NCBI GenBank assembly: GCA_037157565.1
Contig: JAZHRO010000003.1
Coordinates: 71,426,501 to 71,490,500 of the forward strand
Reading direction: 5' to 3'
Length of the DNA: 64,000 nucleotides
DNA from: Thalassia testudinum
Taxonomy: Eukaryota; Streptophyta; Magnoliopsida; Alismatales; Hydrocharitaceae
The translations under genes were made by a program, and so were the position numbers. Shown here piece by piece: positions 1 through 11,130 of this stretch. Position 1 is the first letter of the stretch. Each line of letters opens with the position of its first letter. The notes below the pieces were generated by a model, which was not told the DNA's origin, did no database searches, and was given only the letters and a program-made list of their open reading frames with translations.

Positions 1-1861
1 CAATTAGTGATCCTCATTATACCATTCTGGAGCTTCTCGACAGAATCTAGAGGCTGAAACACAGTTTTGGCTCGTCGGAGCTCGTCTGAGCTCCGGTGAG
101 TCCAGAAAATGTAACAAGTATGCACAGATTGTTAGAACTTGCTATTTTTGATTTAGAAAGGATCTTGAGGTTGCAAGGAACCTCAGTATCACATTTAATT
201 CGTCATTATTTCTTTAAATGTAGGATTTGACAATGAGATCGTTTCTTAAAGGATTTGAGTGGTTAAACTCAGGACTTGCTTAACCACTCAATTGAGAGGT
301 TATAACAAGTCAACTGATGATTATATTCATAAATATATATTTAATTTAAGATTTGAACTATTCTTGAGTCGACATGGACAGCGAGCTCAGGAACTAAATT
401 AAATTTTGACATTTAATTTATATGTGATATTAATATGTATTATGGTGTCGATTAGGGTTCATAAGTGGTGAATAGATGATGAAGAACCCAGTGGAGGTGG
501 AATTAGGTTGATTACTGTCACCATAGACAGTGTCAGTAGTCGGTGAAGGTGGAATACGAATTAGGCGATTTGGTGATCAATTAAATGATTAAGTTATTTA
601 GAAATGATCATGGATGATAGAGGAAGGTGTACCGTGATTTCAAAAGATGAAATTAAGTCTCTGGCAAGCTCAATGAACTCGTCGGAGTCAGAGAAGATGA
701 AACTAAAATCCTACATTTACTCTAATCTTACTACCTAAACTAACTAACTAAACTAGCCTACTCTTACTCCTACTCCTAATCTACTGTTACCTGGACGAAG
801 GGGTCAATAGGGTTCCGCCGAAGGTTCATAGCGAACGAAAAAATCAGAGGGTGGAAGAAAGATCTCCGGCAGGCGGATTTGAGGTGGAGAAGAGGATTCC
901 ATGGGTCAGCGCCTGTGTCATGGACGTGGAAGACCACGGTGGATCTCCTTGGGTAATTAAGATGGACAGAGGAAGTCGGAAAGTGGAATGGAAAGTTGTT
1001 GGAGTTTTGGACGAATAGCCTATTGGGTCGCCTGCAGTGTTAGAAGAGGGAATGGAGCCAACTTGAATAAAATCAGAGGTGTGAGGGGGTATTTATAGCA
1101 GTTAGCAGTGAAGAGAGTGGCGGGGTCTGGCCGAAGAAGGAGCTCGAGGAGCTTAACCTCTGTCATCATATCTGACGATGGTGAGGCTTTCTCCCACTGA
1201 AAAATTGGATTCCCGGTTAATCCAGATCGGTGGATGAAGTGGAGGTGGTGAGCGCAAGCTGCAAGAGCTTGGACAAGGAAGGATGATGTCGGTAGGGCGG
1301 TAATCGCGTGGTGGGGTGACTCTCTACCGCCAGCCTTTCATTCGGCCAAAGAAGAAGAAGAGAAAGAGGGACTTAAATGAAATAAAACTTAAGGACCTAT
1401 GTGAGAAATAAGGACCCGACTGTAATGAATTTTAAGGACCAAAATGTAAACCTAGGTTTTAAAGGTTTATTTTAACTTAGATCTTTTTCAACTTTTTATA
1501 TATGTTAGTAAATAAGGCAAATATTATGTTTACACCATGAATTTACTTTTTTAACCTTTTTAGGTCAATTTATTAGATTATGTAAAATTACTTAAGTTAT
1601 TATATACTTAGGTATACATTAAGTTTAACTTACTTAGCTTATTAATTAAGGAAATGATTAATAGGATTTCGAGTCCAACTACTAACTAAATTATTAACAA
1701 TGTTAATTGAATGATAAAATGCCATTTTAAACTTATTTTAAGGTCCTTAACTAAATATCCCTTATTTTATAATTAACCCTTATAAATTCATAACCTTAGC
1801 TAATTAACTAAGAAGACTAGTTAATTAGAGGTAATTATATATCATGATGAGCATCTCATCG
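1..1861 (-). repeat. RE1 3' LTR, partial
   Basis: Matches the right-hand LTR from 13237 onward; the missing outer portion (about 2.1 kb by comparison) lies left of the window. The inner end, read on the minus strand, begins CGATGAG-ATG-CTCATCA. The right copy has TGATGAG at the same place, so the terminal T has become C here. A polypurine tract follows directly at 1862. Confidence 0.88.
1089..1098 (-). promoter_or_regulatory. TATA box of RE1 3' LTR
   Basis: On the minus strand this reads CTATAAATAC, and the same word stands at 14323-14332 in the other LTR. It would start transcription leftward. Inferred from sequence only. Confidence 0.55.
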
Positions 1862-1875
1862 TACCCCCAAGCCGA
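1862..1875 (-). other. RE1 polypurine tract
   Basis: The minus strand reads GGCTTGGGGGTAC directly against the LTR start. This is the expected primer for plus-strand DNA synthesis. RE3 and RE7 have a similar GGCATGGGGGTA in the same place. Confidence 0.7.
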
Positions 1876-3940
1876 AGTTTTGCTAGTCCCTCACAAAATT
1901 AACTAAGACTATGATGATTTAAAGCACTTTGGCTTAAATTATTATAAATAGTAACTATGTAGAGGAAAGCTTAGGTCAGAAATTTTTAAGGTTAAATACA
2001 AATGATTAATGTATAGAGCATATGTGAAGATTTTCTTACTTAGACTTATACTTATAACATTTTCAAAACACACTTAAAACAATTTGTAAACAAGAATTTT
2101 AATCAAAATTAGAATTCCTCAAAAATCTCTAAATCTTTGTAACTATTCTTAACTCAAATTAGAATACAGAGTGTTTTAAGAAAACAAAACTTAAGAATTG
2201 AGAATTAAATTTTAACTCAAAAACTCAATAGATTTAAGTCAATCCCTTATTTATGATATTTGACATTTTTCAATATAAGTTTAATCAAACTAACCAGATA
2301 TTCATTATTAATCAAACTTAGAGTAGTAAAACTCTAATTTACTAACCTACAACAATAAAGATTAGCTTCTAGACCTAGGATTCTATCATTTCTTCTCCTT
2401 TAGGTCTCAACTTAAAATCTTCAAAACATAATTTCTTAGGCTTCACTACCCAATACCAAGGTTGAGTAGCTATGATTTCAAAACATCTGTGCTTAGTGAA
2501 GAGAATTGCCCTAAAGACATCTAAAGTTGCAAAAATCCAGATCTTAAGACATCACTTTCCAATCTCAATTATTCCAATTCAAGCCTTTCGCTAGGCCTTA
2601 CTCAGGTTTGGTGGCTTTCTCCTCACCAGTTTCTATCCCGATGTCAACACTTTTTGTGTATATCTCCTCAGTGGACCACTGGGTCTCTTATTTCTAATAA
2701 TTTTTTTCTCCATATCTTTTTCTTCACTTTTTCTGTAGGTTAGAACACCCATTTGTAGCGAGGTGTTCTTTTTATTTGATGGAAGGAAGGGTAGCATCCA
2801 TTTGTAACGAGATGCTTTATTTATTATGGAAAAATTGCATAAGCACCCATTCTTTAACACGGCACTTAACTACAGAGTGTTTTATTTAATTTTTTTTTCT
2901 TTCCTTTTCGTTTCCCCCCTTCTCATTTTTCTTACTAACTTTATTCTCCAAATCCTTTTTCTAGGTGAGTGGCACATCCTTCACCCTTTCAAGAACTGCC
3001 CTGCAGAAATCCTTGGACTAAAGAAGATTCAGAATTGATCTCTTAACCTCTGTGTTTTCGCGGTCTCAGATGTCAACAAGACAATTCTATGTGTATGAAT
3101 TTAGATGTTTAGGTTACTTAGCTCTCAAGCAAGAGCTTGGATAATAAAGCCCTTTACTCTTAGGTTCTTCAAATTTTTAGTTTCCACCTATAGGATCTGT
3201 GAAGACAAAATTTACCAAGTCTCGTTATTTATCTCTAGCTTGTAAGTTTTGTAAACTAAAATTCTATCAACTCTCTATTTAATTAACTCTGAATATCTGG
3301 CCTTTTACTTAACTTTATGATAAACTCAAATTTTCAAAAATCAAAAGGATTACTTAATCTAATTGATTAAAAAGTTATAATTTAATTCCAAAACTTAAGT
3401 TTAAATGTTAACATACTTAGTTTCTTAATTCAAGGTAATAATAGAAAAATAAATTTTTAAAAGATTTAAAAGATTCTTAATTCAAATAAAATCTTGTTTT
3501 ATAAATTTCGAACACAAAAGTGTGTTTTTACAAAATGTTTAAAGTAAAATCTAATTAAGAATTGAATGCTCTTAAATTTTTATATATGTTCTATATACAT
3601 TTTAAATTTCTGACTTAAAAGAAAATTAAGCTCTTAATTATAATATATATATACATTCTTCTTCTTTCCTACTTTATTAAAAATGAATATTCCCCTCTTA
3701 TTATTTTTATGAATTTTCTCTTTCAAATTTTTGTATTTATATATTTTTGTTTTATGTATATAAGATTTTATATTTTTTTATGAATTTTTCGAATTTTTGT
3801 TAAAATTTTTTCAAAATTTTTTATTTTTTAAAATTTTTATCATTTTTGGAATTTCTATTTTCTTAAAATTTCATGGATATTTAATTTTTATGTGTTTTTA
3901 TTTTTGTAACCCACACTTAAAGTGAAAAGTTCACTTGAAC
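1876..3940 (-). other. RE1 3' non-coding region
   Basis: About 2 kb of AT-rich sequence between the post-integrase hairpin/G-run and the 3' LTR. No convincing reading frame or envelope-like protein is seen. It holds the 49-nt hairpin array at 2743-2867 and a T-rich low-complexity stretch near 3700-3890. Confidence 0.6.
2743..2867 (-). repeat. Array of three hairpins at 49-nt spacing
   Basis: On the plus strand, stems begin at 2743 (GAACACC...GGTGTTC), 2792 (TAGCATC..., closing with GATGCT) and 2841 (AAGCACC...GGCACTT, degenerate). The first two share a 12-nt loop, CATTTGTARCGA, yet their stems differ by paired changes that keep the pairing. The element transcript is the minus strand, where the same hairpins form. 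Confidence 0.6.
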
Positions 3941-3977
3941 ACCCCCCAAGGCAAAATTTTACAATGTCCTCATTGTA
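3941..3977 (-). other. RE1 AGGA-loop hairpin with G-run
   Basis: On the minus strand TACAATG-AGGA-CATTGTA (7-bp perfect stem) is followed by a run of six G. The same arrangement follows the coding region in RE3, RE4, RE6 and RE7. It may be an internal polypurine tract or an RNA signal; its function is not known to me. Confidence 0.6.
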
Positions 3978-4219
3978 AGAAGGGTGAAAAATATTATACT
4001 TCATTTTGTATAAGGTGATGGAGGGATTTGAAAAGTGGAGGTTAAAAATCTCTATGTAGACGATTTCATGTCTGACCAAAGGTCAGAGTGGTCAGTCGGA
4101 TTAAATTAAGGTAATCAATATGATATGAAGTGAAATTTTAAAAGTAAGTTTAGAGGAAAATCAAAAGGGAAAAAACAGTAAACAGATATATACAGGTGTG
4201 GTTGATGGATAGAAAAACC

Positions 4220-5446
4220 CTAGTGGAGATGGAAACATTCTCCAACAAGACCCAAAGGATGTGATTCAAAGAAAGGTTTAGGACGTTGACCATTAACTTT
4301 GAAGTGTTGATCCTTGTTGGGCTTAGTGATTTCAATTGATCCATTGTCGAAGACTCTAACTACAATAAATGACCCTTGCCATTTAGACCTATGTTTACTC
4401 GGGAAGAGCTTCAAACGGGCATCAAATAACAACACCTTCTGACCAGGTGCAAAGGATTTACGGGAAATGAATTTGTCGTGGACGGCTTTAAGTTTCTCCT
4501 TATACAACTTTGAACTTTCATAGGAATCATGATGTAATTCCTTGAGTTTACTAAACTGTAACCTATGATTTGCACTAGCCTTCAAGAGGTCTAAATTACA
4601 GGCTTTAATTGGCCAATAGGCCTTGTGTTCAATTTCTACGAGAAGATGACAGGGTTTCTCGTAAACAAGTTTATATGGTGACATGCCTATTGGTGTTTTG
4701 TGGGTAGTCCTATAAGCCCACAAAGCCTCATCTAAACGGGAAGACCAATCCTTCCTATCAGGTTGGATTGTCATTTGAAGGATCTTTTTGATCTCCCGAT
4801 TAGAGACCTCGGTTTGCCCAATAGTCTGGGGATGATAAGGTGTAGAAATACGATGTGTAACCCCATATTCTCTAAGTAAATGTTTACATTGGCCATTAAT
4901 AAAATGGGAACCGCCATCATAAATAATAGCATGAGGTACCCCAAAACAAGTGAAAATGTGACTCTGTATAAAAAGAATGACAACTCGATGGTCATTTGTG
5001 CATGTGGGTATGGCTTCAATCCAACGAGAAACATAGTCCACAGCAAGCAAAATACAATGGAAGCCAAGAAAGGACGGAAACAGACCCATAAAATCTATGC
5101 CCCAAATGTCAAAGATTTCACAGACTAAAATTGGATTCAAAGGCATCATGTCTTTCCGAGACATGCCACCAAGTGTTTGGTAGCGACTACATGCCTTACA
5201 ATAAGTCTGAGAACCAGCAAATAACTTGGGACAATAAAACTCGCATTGCAAAACCTTTTCTGCGGTCTTCCTACCAGAAAAGTGACTGCCACAGGCCTGG
5301 TCGTGACAAAAAGATAGGATAGAATCAATCTCAAAAGAGGTGACACAACGCTTGATGATTTGATCATTACAGAGTTTAAAAAGATATGGATCTTCCCAAA
5401 AATAGTATTTGTCTTCTGCTTTGAGTCATGATTTGAGATTCCCGTC
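4220..5446 (-). pseudogene. RE1 integrase
   Basis: The integrase domain of the Ty3/gypsy polyprotein, which joins element DNA to the host chromosome. The 4220-5251 part is open for 343 codons. The first catalytic Asp is in the G-I-D-F-M-G context (residue 53 of that part), the second in Y-D-G-G-S-H (112), and the Glu in T-E-V-S-N-R-E (148), so the DDE triad is visible. The zinc-binding His pair (C-H-D-Q-A-C-G-S-H) lies just upstream in the same frame, and the Cys pair is C-K-A-C. The C-terminal part ends with the common V-N-G-Q-R-P-K-P-F motif. Two in-frame stops near 5410-5446 separate it from RNase H. It is the best preserved coding piece of RE1, but it cannot be made as part of an intact polyprotein. 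Confidence 0.9.
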
Positions 5447-6033
5447 CTAGTTTAGCAGGAATTTATGTGTAACCAAATAATTAACAATATCTACATACCA
5501 AGGAAGATCTGTGGATATTGTCAAAAGATGTTTATCAGGGAAGTATGCTATGATTGGTGGAGATGATTCGATTGTATCAGAAGGAAGATGGGAAAGATGA
5601 TCTGCAGCAACATTTTGCTTACCTGCCTTATCACGAATTTCTATGTCAAATTCTTGGAAAACCAAGATCCATCTGATTAAACTAGGTTTCATGTCCTTCT
5701 TAGGTAGAAGGTGTCGAATAGCTGAGTGATCAGAGTACACTATGATTTGAGATTCGAGTATGTAAGATCTAAATTTTTCTAATCCAAATACTATTGCTAG
5801 CAACTCTTTCTCTGTAACTATGTAATTCCTTTGTGTCGCATTCAATGTTTTACTACATAGTAAATTACCACCGGATTCTTCTCAATTTTCTTTCCTAAAA
5901 CAGCTCCGATTGCATAATCTGATGCATCACACATGATTTCAAATGGTAAATCCCAATTAGGTGGTTGCAAAATTGCAGCCTGTGTAACTCTGTCTCTCAA
6001 AGTTTTAAATGCTAAAATACACTCCTCATCCAT
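5447..6033 (-). pseudogene. RE1 RNase H
   Basis: The RNase H domain, which degrades the RNA of the RNA-DNA hybrid during reverse transcription. Visible motifs in order: C-D-A-S-D-Y-A-I-G-A-V-L-G (first catalytic Asp), E-K-E-L-L-A (Glu), Y-S-D-H-S-A-I (Asp), and A-A-D-H-L-S downstream. The domain is split by a frame break near 5842-5845 between the first Asp segment and the rest. It is followed by the tether segment (D-L-P-W-Y-V-D-I-V-N-Y) typical of Athila pol before integrase. Assignment is secure; function is lost. Confidence 0.87.
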
Positions 6034-6072
6034 CTCAAAAATTGCATCCTTTGTGAGGAGGTTTGTGAGTGG

Positions 6073-7173
6073 TCAAGCAATTTTTGAAAAATCAAGGATA
6101 AATCTTCTATAAAATCCCACATGCCCGAGAAATGATCTAATGCCTTTGATCGAGTCAGGGATTTGAAGATTTGCAATTTGATTGATCTTAGCTCGATCTA
6201 CTTGGATACACCGCTCAGATACGAGATGACCAAGTACTATGCCCTCAGGAATCATAAAATGGCTCTTCTCTGAACTACGGACAAGGTTAACCTCAATACA
6301 TCTTTTTAGAACCTTCGACAAATTTTCGAAGCAAATATCAAATGTCTCCCCGAAGACTGAAAAATCATCCATAAAAACCTCCATATATTCACCCACCATT
6401 TCGGTAAAAATGGCTAACATGCAATGCTGAAAAGTCGCGGGTGCATTGCAAAGCCCAAATAGCATCCTTCGGAAAGAAAAGGTTCCGAAGGGGTAGGTGA
6501 AAGTCGTTTTCTCTTAATCTTCGAGATAAATTGCAACTTGATTATATCCAGAGTAGCCATCTAAAAAGTAGAAGAACCTATTACCAGCTAATCTCTCAAG
6601 GATTTGATCAATGAATGGTAAAGGAAAATGGTCCTTTGTAACAGAATTCAGTTTTCGATAATCTATACAAACCCGCCAAGAATTCACAATTCGTGTGGGA
6701 ATGGTTTCTCCATATTCAGTTTTGATTATGGTGAGTCCTACCTTTTTGGGTACCACTTGAATTGGACTCACCCAAGGGCTATCAGATATAGGATAAATAA
6801 TATCAGCATCAAGCCACTTGATTATCTCTTTCTTTACAACCTCCTACAGATTATGATTTAGGCATCTTTGAGCTTCTCTTGAAGGTCGTGCCCCATCTTC
6901 AATATAGATGCAATGAATAATCCCAGTGAGATCATGTAAAGTCCACCCAATTCCCTTCTTGTGATCTCGAAGTACTTTGATCAATTTGGATTCCTGTGAT
7001 TCAGAGAGTTGAGAATTTATTATTACAGCATATGTTTGATCAGATTCGAGATATACATATTTAAGATTATCAAGCAATGGAGTGGAATCAATAGCAGGAT
7101 TTGGGGCGGGATTCTCAATTGTGAAAAGTGATTCAGATTCATAGTCAAATTCGGGATTGAGTAGAGATTCCAA
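6073..7173 (-). pseudogene. RE1 reverse transcriptase with N-terminal linker
   Basis: The reverse transcriptase domain. The 6514-6771 part has W-R-V-C-I-D-Y-R-K-L-N and H-F-P-L-P-F-I-D-Q (fingers/palm) and F-L-D-G-Y-S-G-Y-N-Q. The 6073-6465 part has G-L-C-N-A-P-A-T-F-Q and the active-site box F-M-D-D-F-S-V-F, then F-L-G-H-V-G-F-Y-R-R-F (thumb/connection). A stop between them (near 6514) and one before the linker break the frame. The linker at 6844-7173 includes the L-K-Y-V-Y-L stretch and G-I-G-W-T-L-H-D-L-T-G-I, conserved in Athila pol ahead of RT. Lineage is clear; the protein is inactive as encoded. Confidence 0.9.
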
Positions 7174-7359
7174 TAACGTTTCACTTCTTTGAGTATATGG
7201 GATATCAAAAGATGTGTCTTCTAAATCTAGCGAACTAATGTCATCCTCAGAAACTTCTATTGATTTTATTTCCCCAATCCATTCACAATCAAATCCACTA
7301 GAAGCTCTAAATATATCTAACTTAATTTTCTCCCCAAATTTTAATTCAATCTTTCCTGA

Positions 7360-7707
7360 TTAACAATCAATATTGGCTTTTGCAGTAGCCAAAAAGGGTC
7401 TCCCTAAGATAATTGGGGTGTCTTTAATGTGTTCGGGTACTTCCATATCAAGAACAATAAAATCTATAGGAAAGTGAAAATCCCGAACTCTTACAATAAC
7501 ATCCTCCAACATTCCTTTTGGTGACTTAATAGATCGATTATCTAATTGCAAAGTCACATTGGTAGACTTAAGGTTTTCTATTTGAAAGTATTTTACCAAA
7601 GAGAACGGAATGAGGTTAATAGAAGCTCCTAAATCTAGGACTCTATTAAAATACTGACCCCGAATTATACAGGAACTAAAGTGAGATCTTGGGTCTTTCT
7701 TTTTCAA
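7360..7707 (-). pseudogene. RE1 aspartic protease
   Basis: A retroviral-type aspartic protease that would cut the Gag-Pol polyprotein. The active site reads L-D-L-G-A-S-I-N-L-I-P, the form usual in Athila (D-L-G-A instead of D-T-G-A). The C-terminal I-I-L-G-R-P-F-L-A-T-A motif marks the second conserved protease box. The 115-codon stretch is open but is separated by stops from gag and from RT. Catalytic residues look intact. Confidence 0.88.
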
Positions 7708-7779
7708 AGGAAGTGTACTTGAAATAATTTAGCTCACATGCTCTGAAAGTACAACAGTGCTTCCTTTCTTCGACTTACT

Positions 7780-8277
7780 CTAAGGAGTACACAATTCCTT
7801 AAGAAATCTTGCATAAGTCGGAATGTGATTGATAGCATCTAGGAGTGGAATATTAATATGTACCTGTTCAAAAATCTTAATCAAATCTTCATCTAATGTA
7901 ACAGGTTGTTTTTGTTTCCTAGTCTTCAAAGCTTCTGGGAATGGGACATGGGTTTCCTGTTCTACTAAGGTGTTATCCTGATCTTGCGAATTAGCGGGAA
8001 TTGCGGGATCGGGTTTTGCATCTCTTTCAGGTGTAGAAACAAGGGTTAATCTAGATGTACTAGGGTCTTGGGAGAGGTTCCTTGGAAAAATTGGATCCCT
8101 AGTGGAAGTTCCACGACAGGTTGTAATAGAGTTAATACCCGCATGAGAAGAAGAAGCAGCTGAAGAAGAAGATACTTGTGAATTTTGGAAAGATAGATCA
8201 TTAATTAATGGTTGATTCACAACTGATTGCTGTTGATTTAGATATTCAAAATCAAGATTAGAAATAGGTGGATTCAA
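7780..8277 (-). pseudogene. RE1 gag-protease connecting region
   Basis: A 165-codon open stretch between gag and protease. The N-terminal half is Ser/Gln/Asn-rich and low in complexity. The C-terminal half (D-L-I-K-I-F-E-Q-V-H-I-N-I-P-L-L-D-A-I) is the conserved helix-rich segment that precedes protease in Athila polyproteins; the same segment occurs in RE3 near 30360-30420 and in RE4 near 47814-47900. Its job is not known to me. Confidence 0.75.
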
Positions 8278-10126
8278 ATTTTGATTCAGATTTGGATTCA
8301 GGGGTAATTGATTAAGAAGATGGACATGTCCTTGATTCAGATTTTGAATCCCGAGTTTTGTCTTTGCTGGATATTCCTAGGGTTTGGAATTGGCTGGGAT
8401 GGAAGGGTCCCTAGCTGACGAGATTTAGCTAATTGCATGATTTGACCCCTATGATCGGCCAATTCTGGCGAACATTGTCGTTGGACTTCAGCAAGAGCCT
8501 CTGCATTTTATCGCTGGCTCTCAGTCACAGCTCTCAAAATCTGGTCTAGCTATGAATCTCTATTTGGCCCTACGGGGTTTTGCAAAGCCGTGTAAAATGG
8601 CCTCGTATTGTGTTGCTGAAACGACAATGTAGGCAGGTTTTGTCTGGTCTGAGTCGGATATGATGGTCTTTGTTTATGGTCAGACCAAGAAAAATTAGGG
8701 TGATTACGCCATCGAGGATTATAGGAATTTGAATATGGGTTTGATCTTGGTGTGTTTCCCTGAATGGCGTTTAAATCAAGAGGATATGGCGTGTTTCCTG
8801 CAACAGTTAATGGTGGGGAAAAGGGTGGGAAAGATTGTGGGACAAAGGTCCCTCTTTGGGTTGGCGAAGGAGTAGATAGAAAACCCTAGGAAGATGGATC
8901 TTTTGAACCTAGATTATTCACAAATTCCTTCCCCACGGGAATTTGTGAAATAGGTAAATATGTGGGATTCGTAGAATGTAGAGGCGCAAGAGTCTTCAAT
9001 GTGTTTCTAACCTCACCGACATGCTTTGCTACGATATCGACTTTGTCCAGTTTTTCTGCAATAATCTCTAAATCCTTTGAACTGGATGGATTACCGATCT
9101 CATGAATGCCCTTATGCGGATTTTGATGATTCGTATTTGCTCCTCACGAAAATTGCGACATTGATCCATTATTGATTGAGTTTTCCGCCATCCCTTCGAA
9201 TAATTTTGAAGCAGATTCTGCGTCGCGATTTAGAAAATTCCCTCCACAAGAGGCATCGACTAGATTGCGAATGCCCTCTTGTAAACTATAATAAAAGATA
9301 TGCATGAGTTGCCAACGAGGGATGTCATGATGTGGGCATTTCCTTTCCAATTCATGAAAACGTTCCCACGCTTCATGAATTGGTTCTCCTTGATTTTGAT
9401 TGAAAGTACTAATAGCTTGCCTTAGAGCTTTGGTTTGACCAATTGGAAAGGATTTCTTCAAAAATGTAGATTCGAGTTCAACCCAAGTTGAGATTGGTCT
9501 TCCAATAGTTCTATACCAATATGCTGCTTTATCTTTAAGGCTAAAAGAGAACATCTTCATTAGTAGGATTTCCCTATTTTGATTTCGAGGACCAAGAGTT
9601 TGGGATAGATTTTTAAGATCTTCAATATGTTTAAATGGATCCTTGGATGCAAATTTGTGAAAGTGGGGGATTAAACCTATAATATTTGGCTTTAATTCTA
9701 GATCATTTTCACCAATAGGAATCACAACATTAGGCTCTACTTGTGCATTAGATGGGTTATAATAATCTCTAAGTAGAGGCCTTGGATGATTGATCGGTAA
9801 ATCAGGGTTTTCAAAACCAACCTCAGGTCGAGGTGAAGAACGGGTTTGAAGAGTCTACAAATTATTTAAGGCTACTGTTAATAAACTGATTTGCTTGTTT
9901 ACTCTAGCATCCTGAGATTCTGGTTCCGGAGCGCCTCATGAACATTAAAAGGCGGCATCTCCCCCTGACCAGAAGAAGAAGGGATCTTAGGATTAAGATT
10001 CTGCATTTGATCCATGGAAGTAGATGGATCAGATGGGAAAACCATTGGTTGCTTATTTGCAACTAGCCTAGGATCACCTGTCAATGGTGGTGCAAGAGGC
10101 AGATGCAAGGATCGCCTCCTGTCCAT
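8278..10126 (-). pseudogene. RE1 gag (capsid)
   Basis: The Gag region, which would form the virus-like particle. A likely start is the Met at 10126 (M-D-R-R-R-S-L). The best open part, 9144-9725, carries P-I-G-E-N-D-L-E-L-K-P-N and W-Y-R-T-I-G-R-P-I, the conserved Athila capsid core, and C-P-H-H-D-I-P-R-W-Q. Closer to protease, near 8690, is a segment with the N-P-Y-S-N-S-Y-N-P-R-W-R-N-H-P-N-F-S-W motif that takes the place of a zinc knuckle. Several stops break it, for example near 9735-9900 and around 8400-8520. RE5 (49941-50621) is a close relative of the middle of this gene. Confidence 0.82.
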
Positions 10127-11106
10127 AAATGAAAAATAATGTGCAAAGGAACACGCACACCACCGATAAGAAAATAGTGGCACAAAAAAGAACCCGCAAA
10201 ATAGTGTAAAATATGTGGGTTTTGCCCTTCTTTCAAAGGAAAGAAGAAATTCCTAGGATACGCAAAGTAATTTGACGTAAACAAATAGAGTAACAGTATC
10301 AAAATACACATCCTAATTCGTTTCTATGCAGGTGCGTACCTTAAAGCTCAAAGGTCTAAGGTCTAGGATCAAGACCGCCAACTACTGGCTCCCCGAGGCT
10401 GTAGTAGGGAGACAGACTTGTTGATCTTCAGGCAAAGCCCTAAGAGGTGCAAAGAGGAGAGAAAGAAAAATAGACTCGTGTGACCCTAGTGATCGCGCTG
10501 TGTGTGCGATAGCATGCAACAGACGATAGTGATATAAAAACCCGCATGCATTTCTGCAATTAGATTTAAGTCATAAATTTTACTTCCTCTTTTTAATTCA
10601 TCTTTCTTCAAAAATATATTAAGTAAACTACAATGGCCACTTTTTATATCTTTTCAAACAAAAATATATGGTCTTTTTAATTTTCAGAGGATAGGTATCT
10701 ACACGAGTTTTCTCGTGTTTTCCCACTGATGTGAGAAAAGCAGTTTAAAAATTTCCTGAGTTAGATCGCTCTAATAATAGCAGGATAATGCACTCCTAAG
10801 AGTGTATGCCTATGTATGCGCTGCTGCTAGTCAGAAAAGATGTATTTTTGTATTTTTGTATATATATATTTTTAAATGCAACAATACAAAAGAATAGAAA
10901 TACTCACAAAAACAAAAAGTAGTAAAAACTGATTCCCGCCTTCTCCTGAGATCACTCGTGAAGGTAAACTAAAAAAGAAGACAGAAAAAAAAAAAAACAA
11001 AACATAACAAATTAGAACAAAAGTTAGTAGAAACAAATATACATTTACAAAATACCTCCTAATTAGCAATTAAACCTTTTAAATTTTAGTGAATCCAGAT
11101 ATTACC
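10127..11106 (-). other. RE1 5' leader
   Basis: The untranslated stretch between the primer-binding site and gag. No reading frame is credible. The two-hairpin block seen in the RE3-type, RE6 and RE7 leaders was not found here. Confidence 0.6.
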
Positions 11107-11124
11107 TCCCTGGCAACGGTGCCA
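11107..11124 (-). other. RE1 primer-binding site (tRNA-Asp type)
   Basis: The minus strand reads TGGCACCGTTGCCAGGGA, a near match to the complement of the 3' end of plant tRNA-Asp, as in other Athila elements. It lies six bases inside the 5' LTR. Confidence 0.82.
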
Positions 11125-11130
11125 TTAAAA

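Noticed and set aside
1876..4219. An envelope-like gene downstream of integrase, as in some Athila elements
   Set aside because: No frame of useful length and no signal peptide or membrane pattern in RE1; the same is true of RE3 and RE4 tails.
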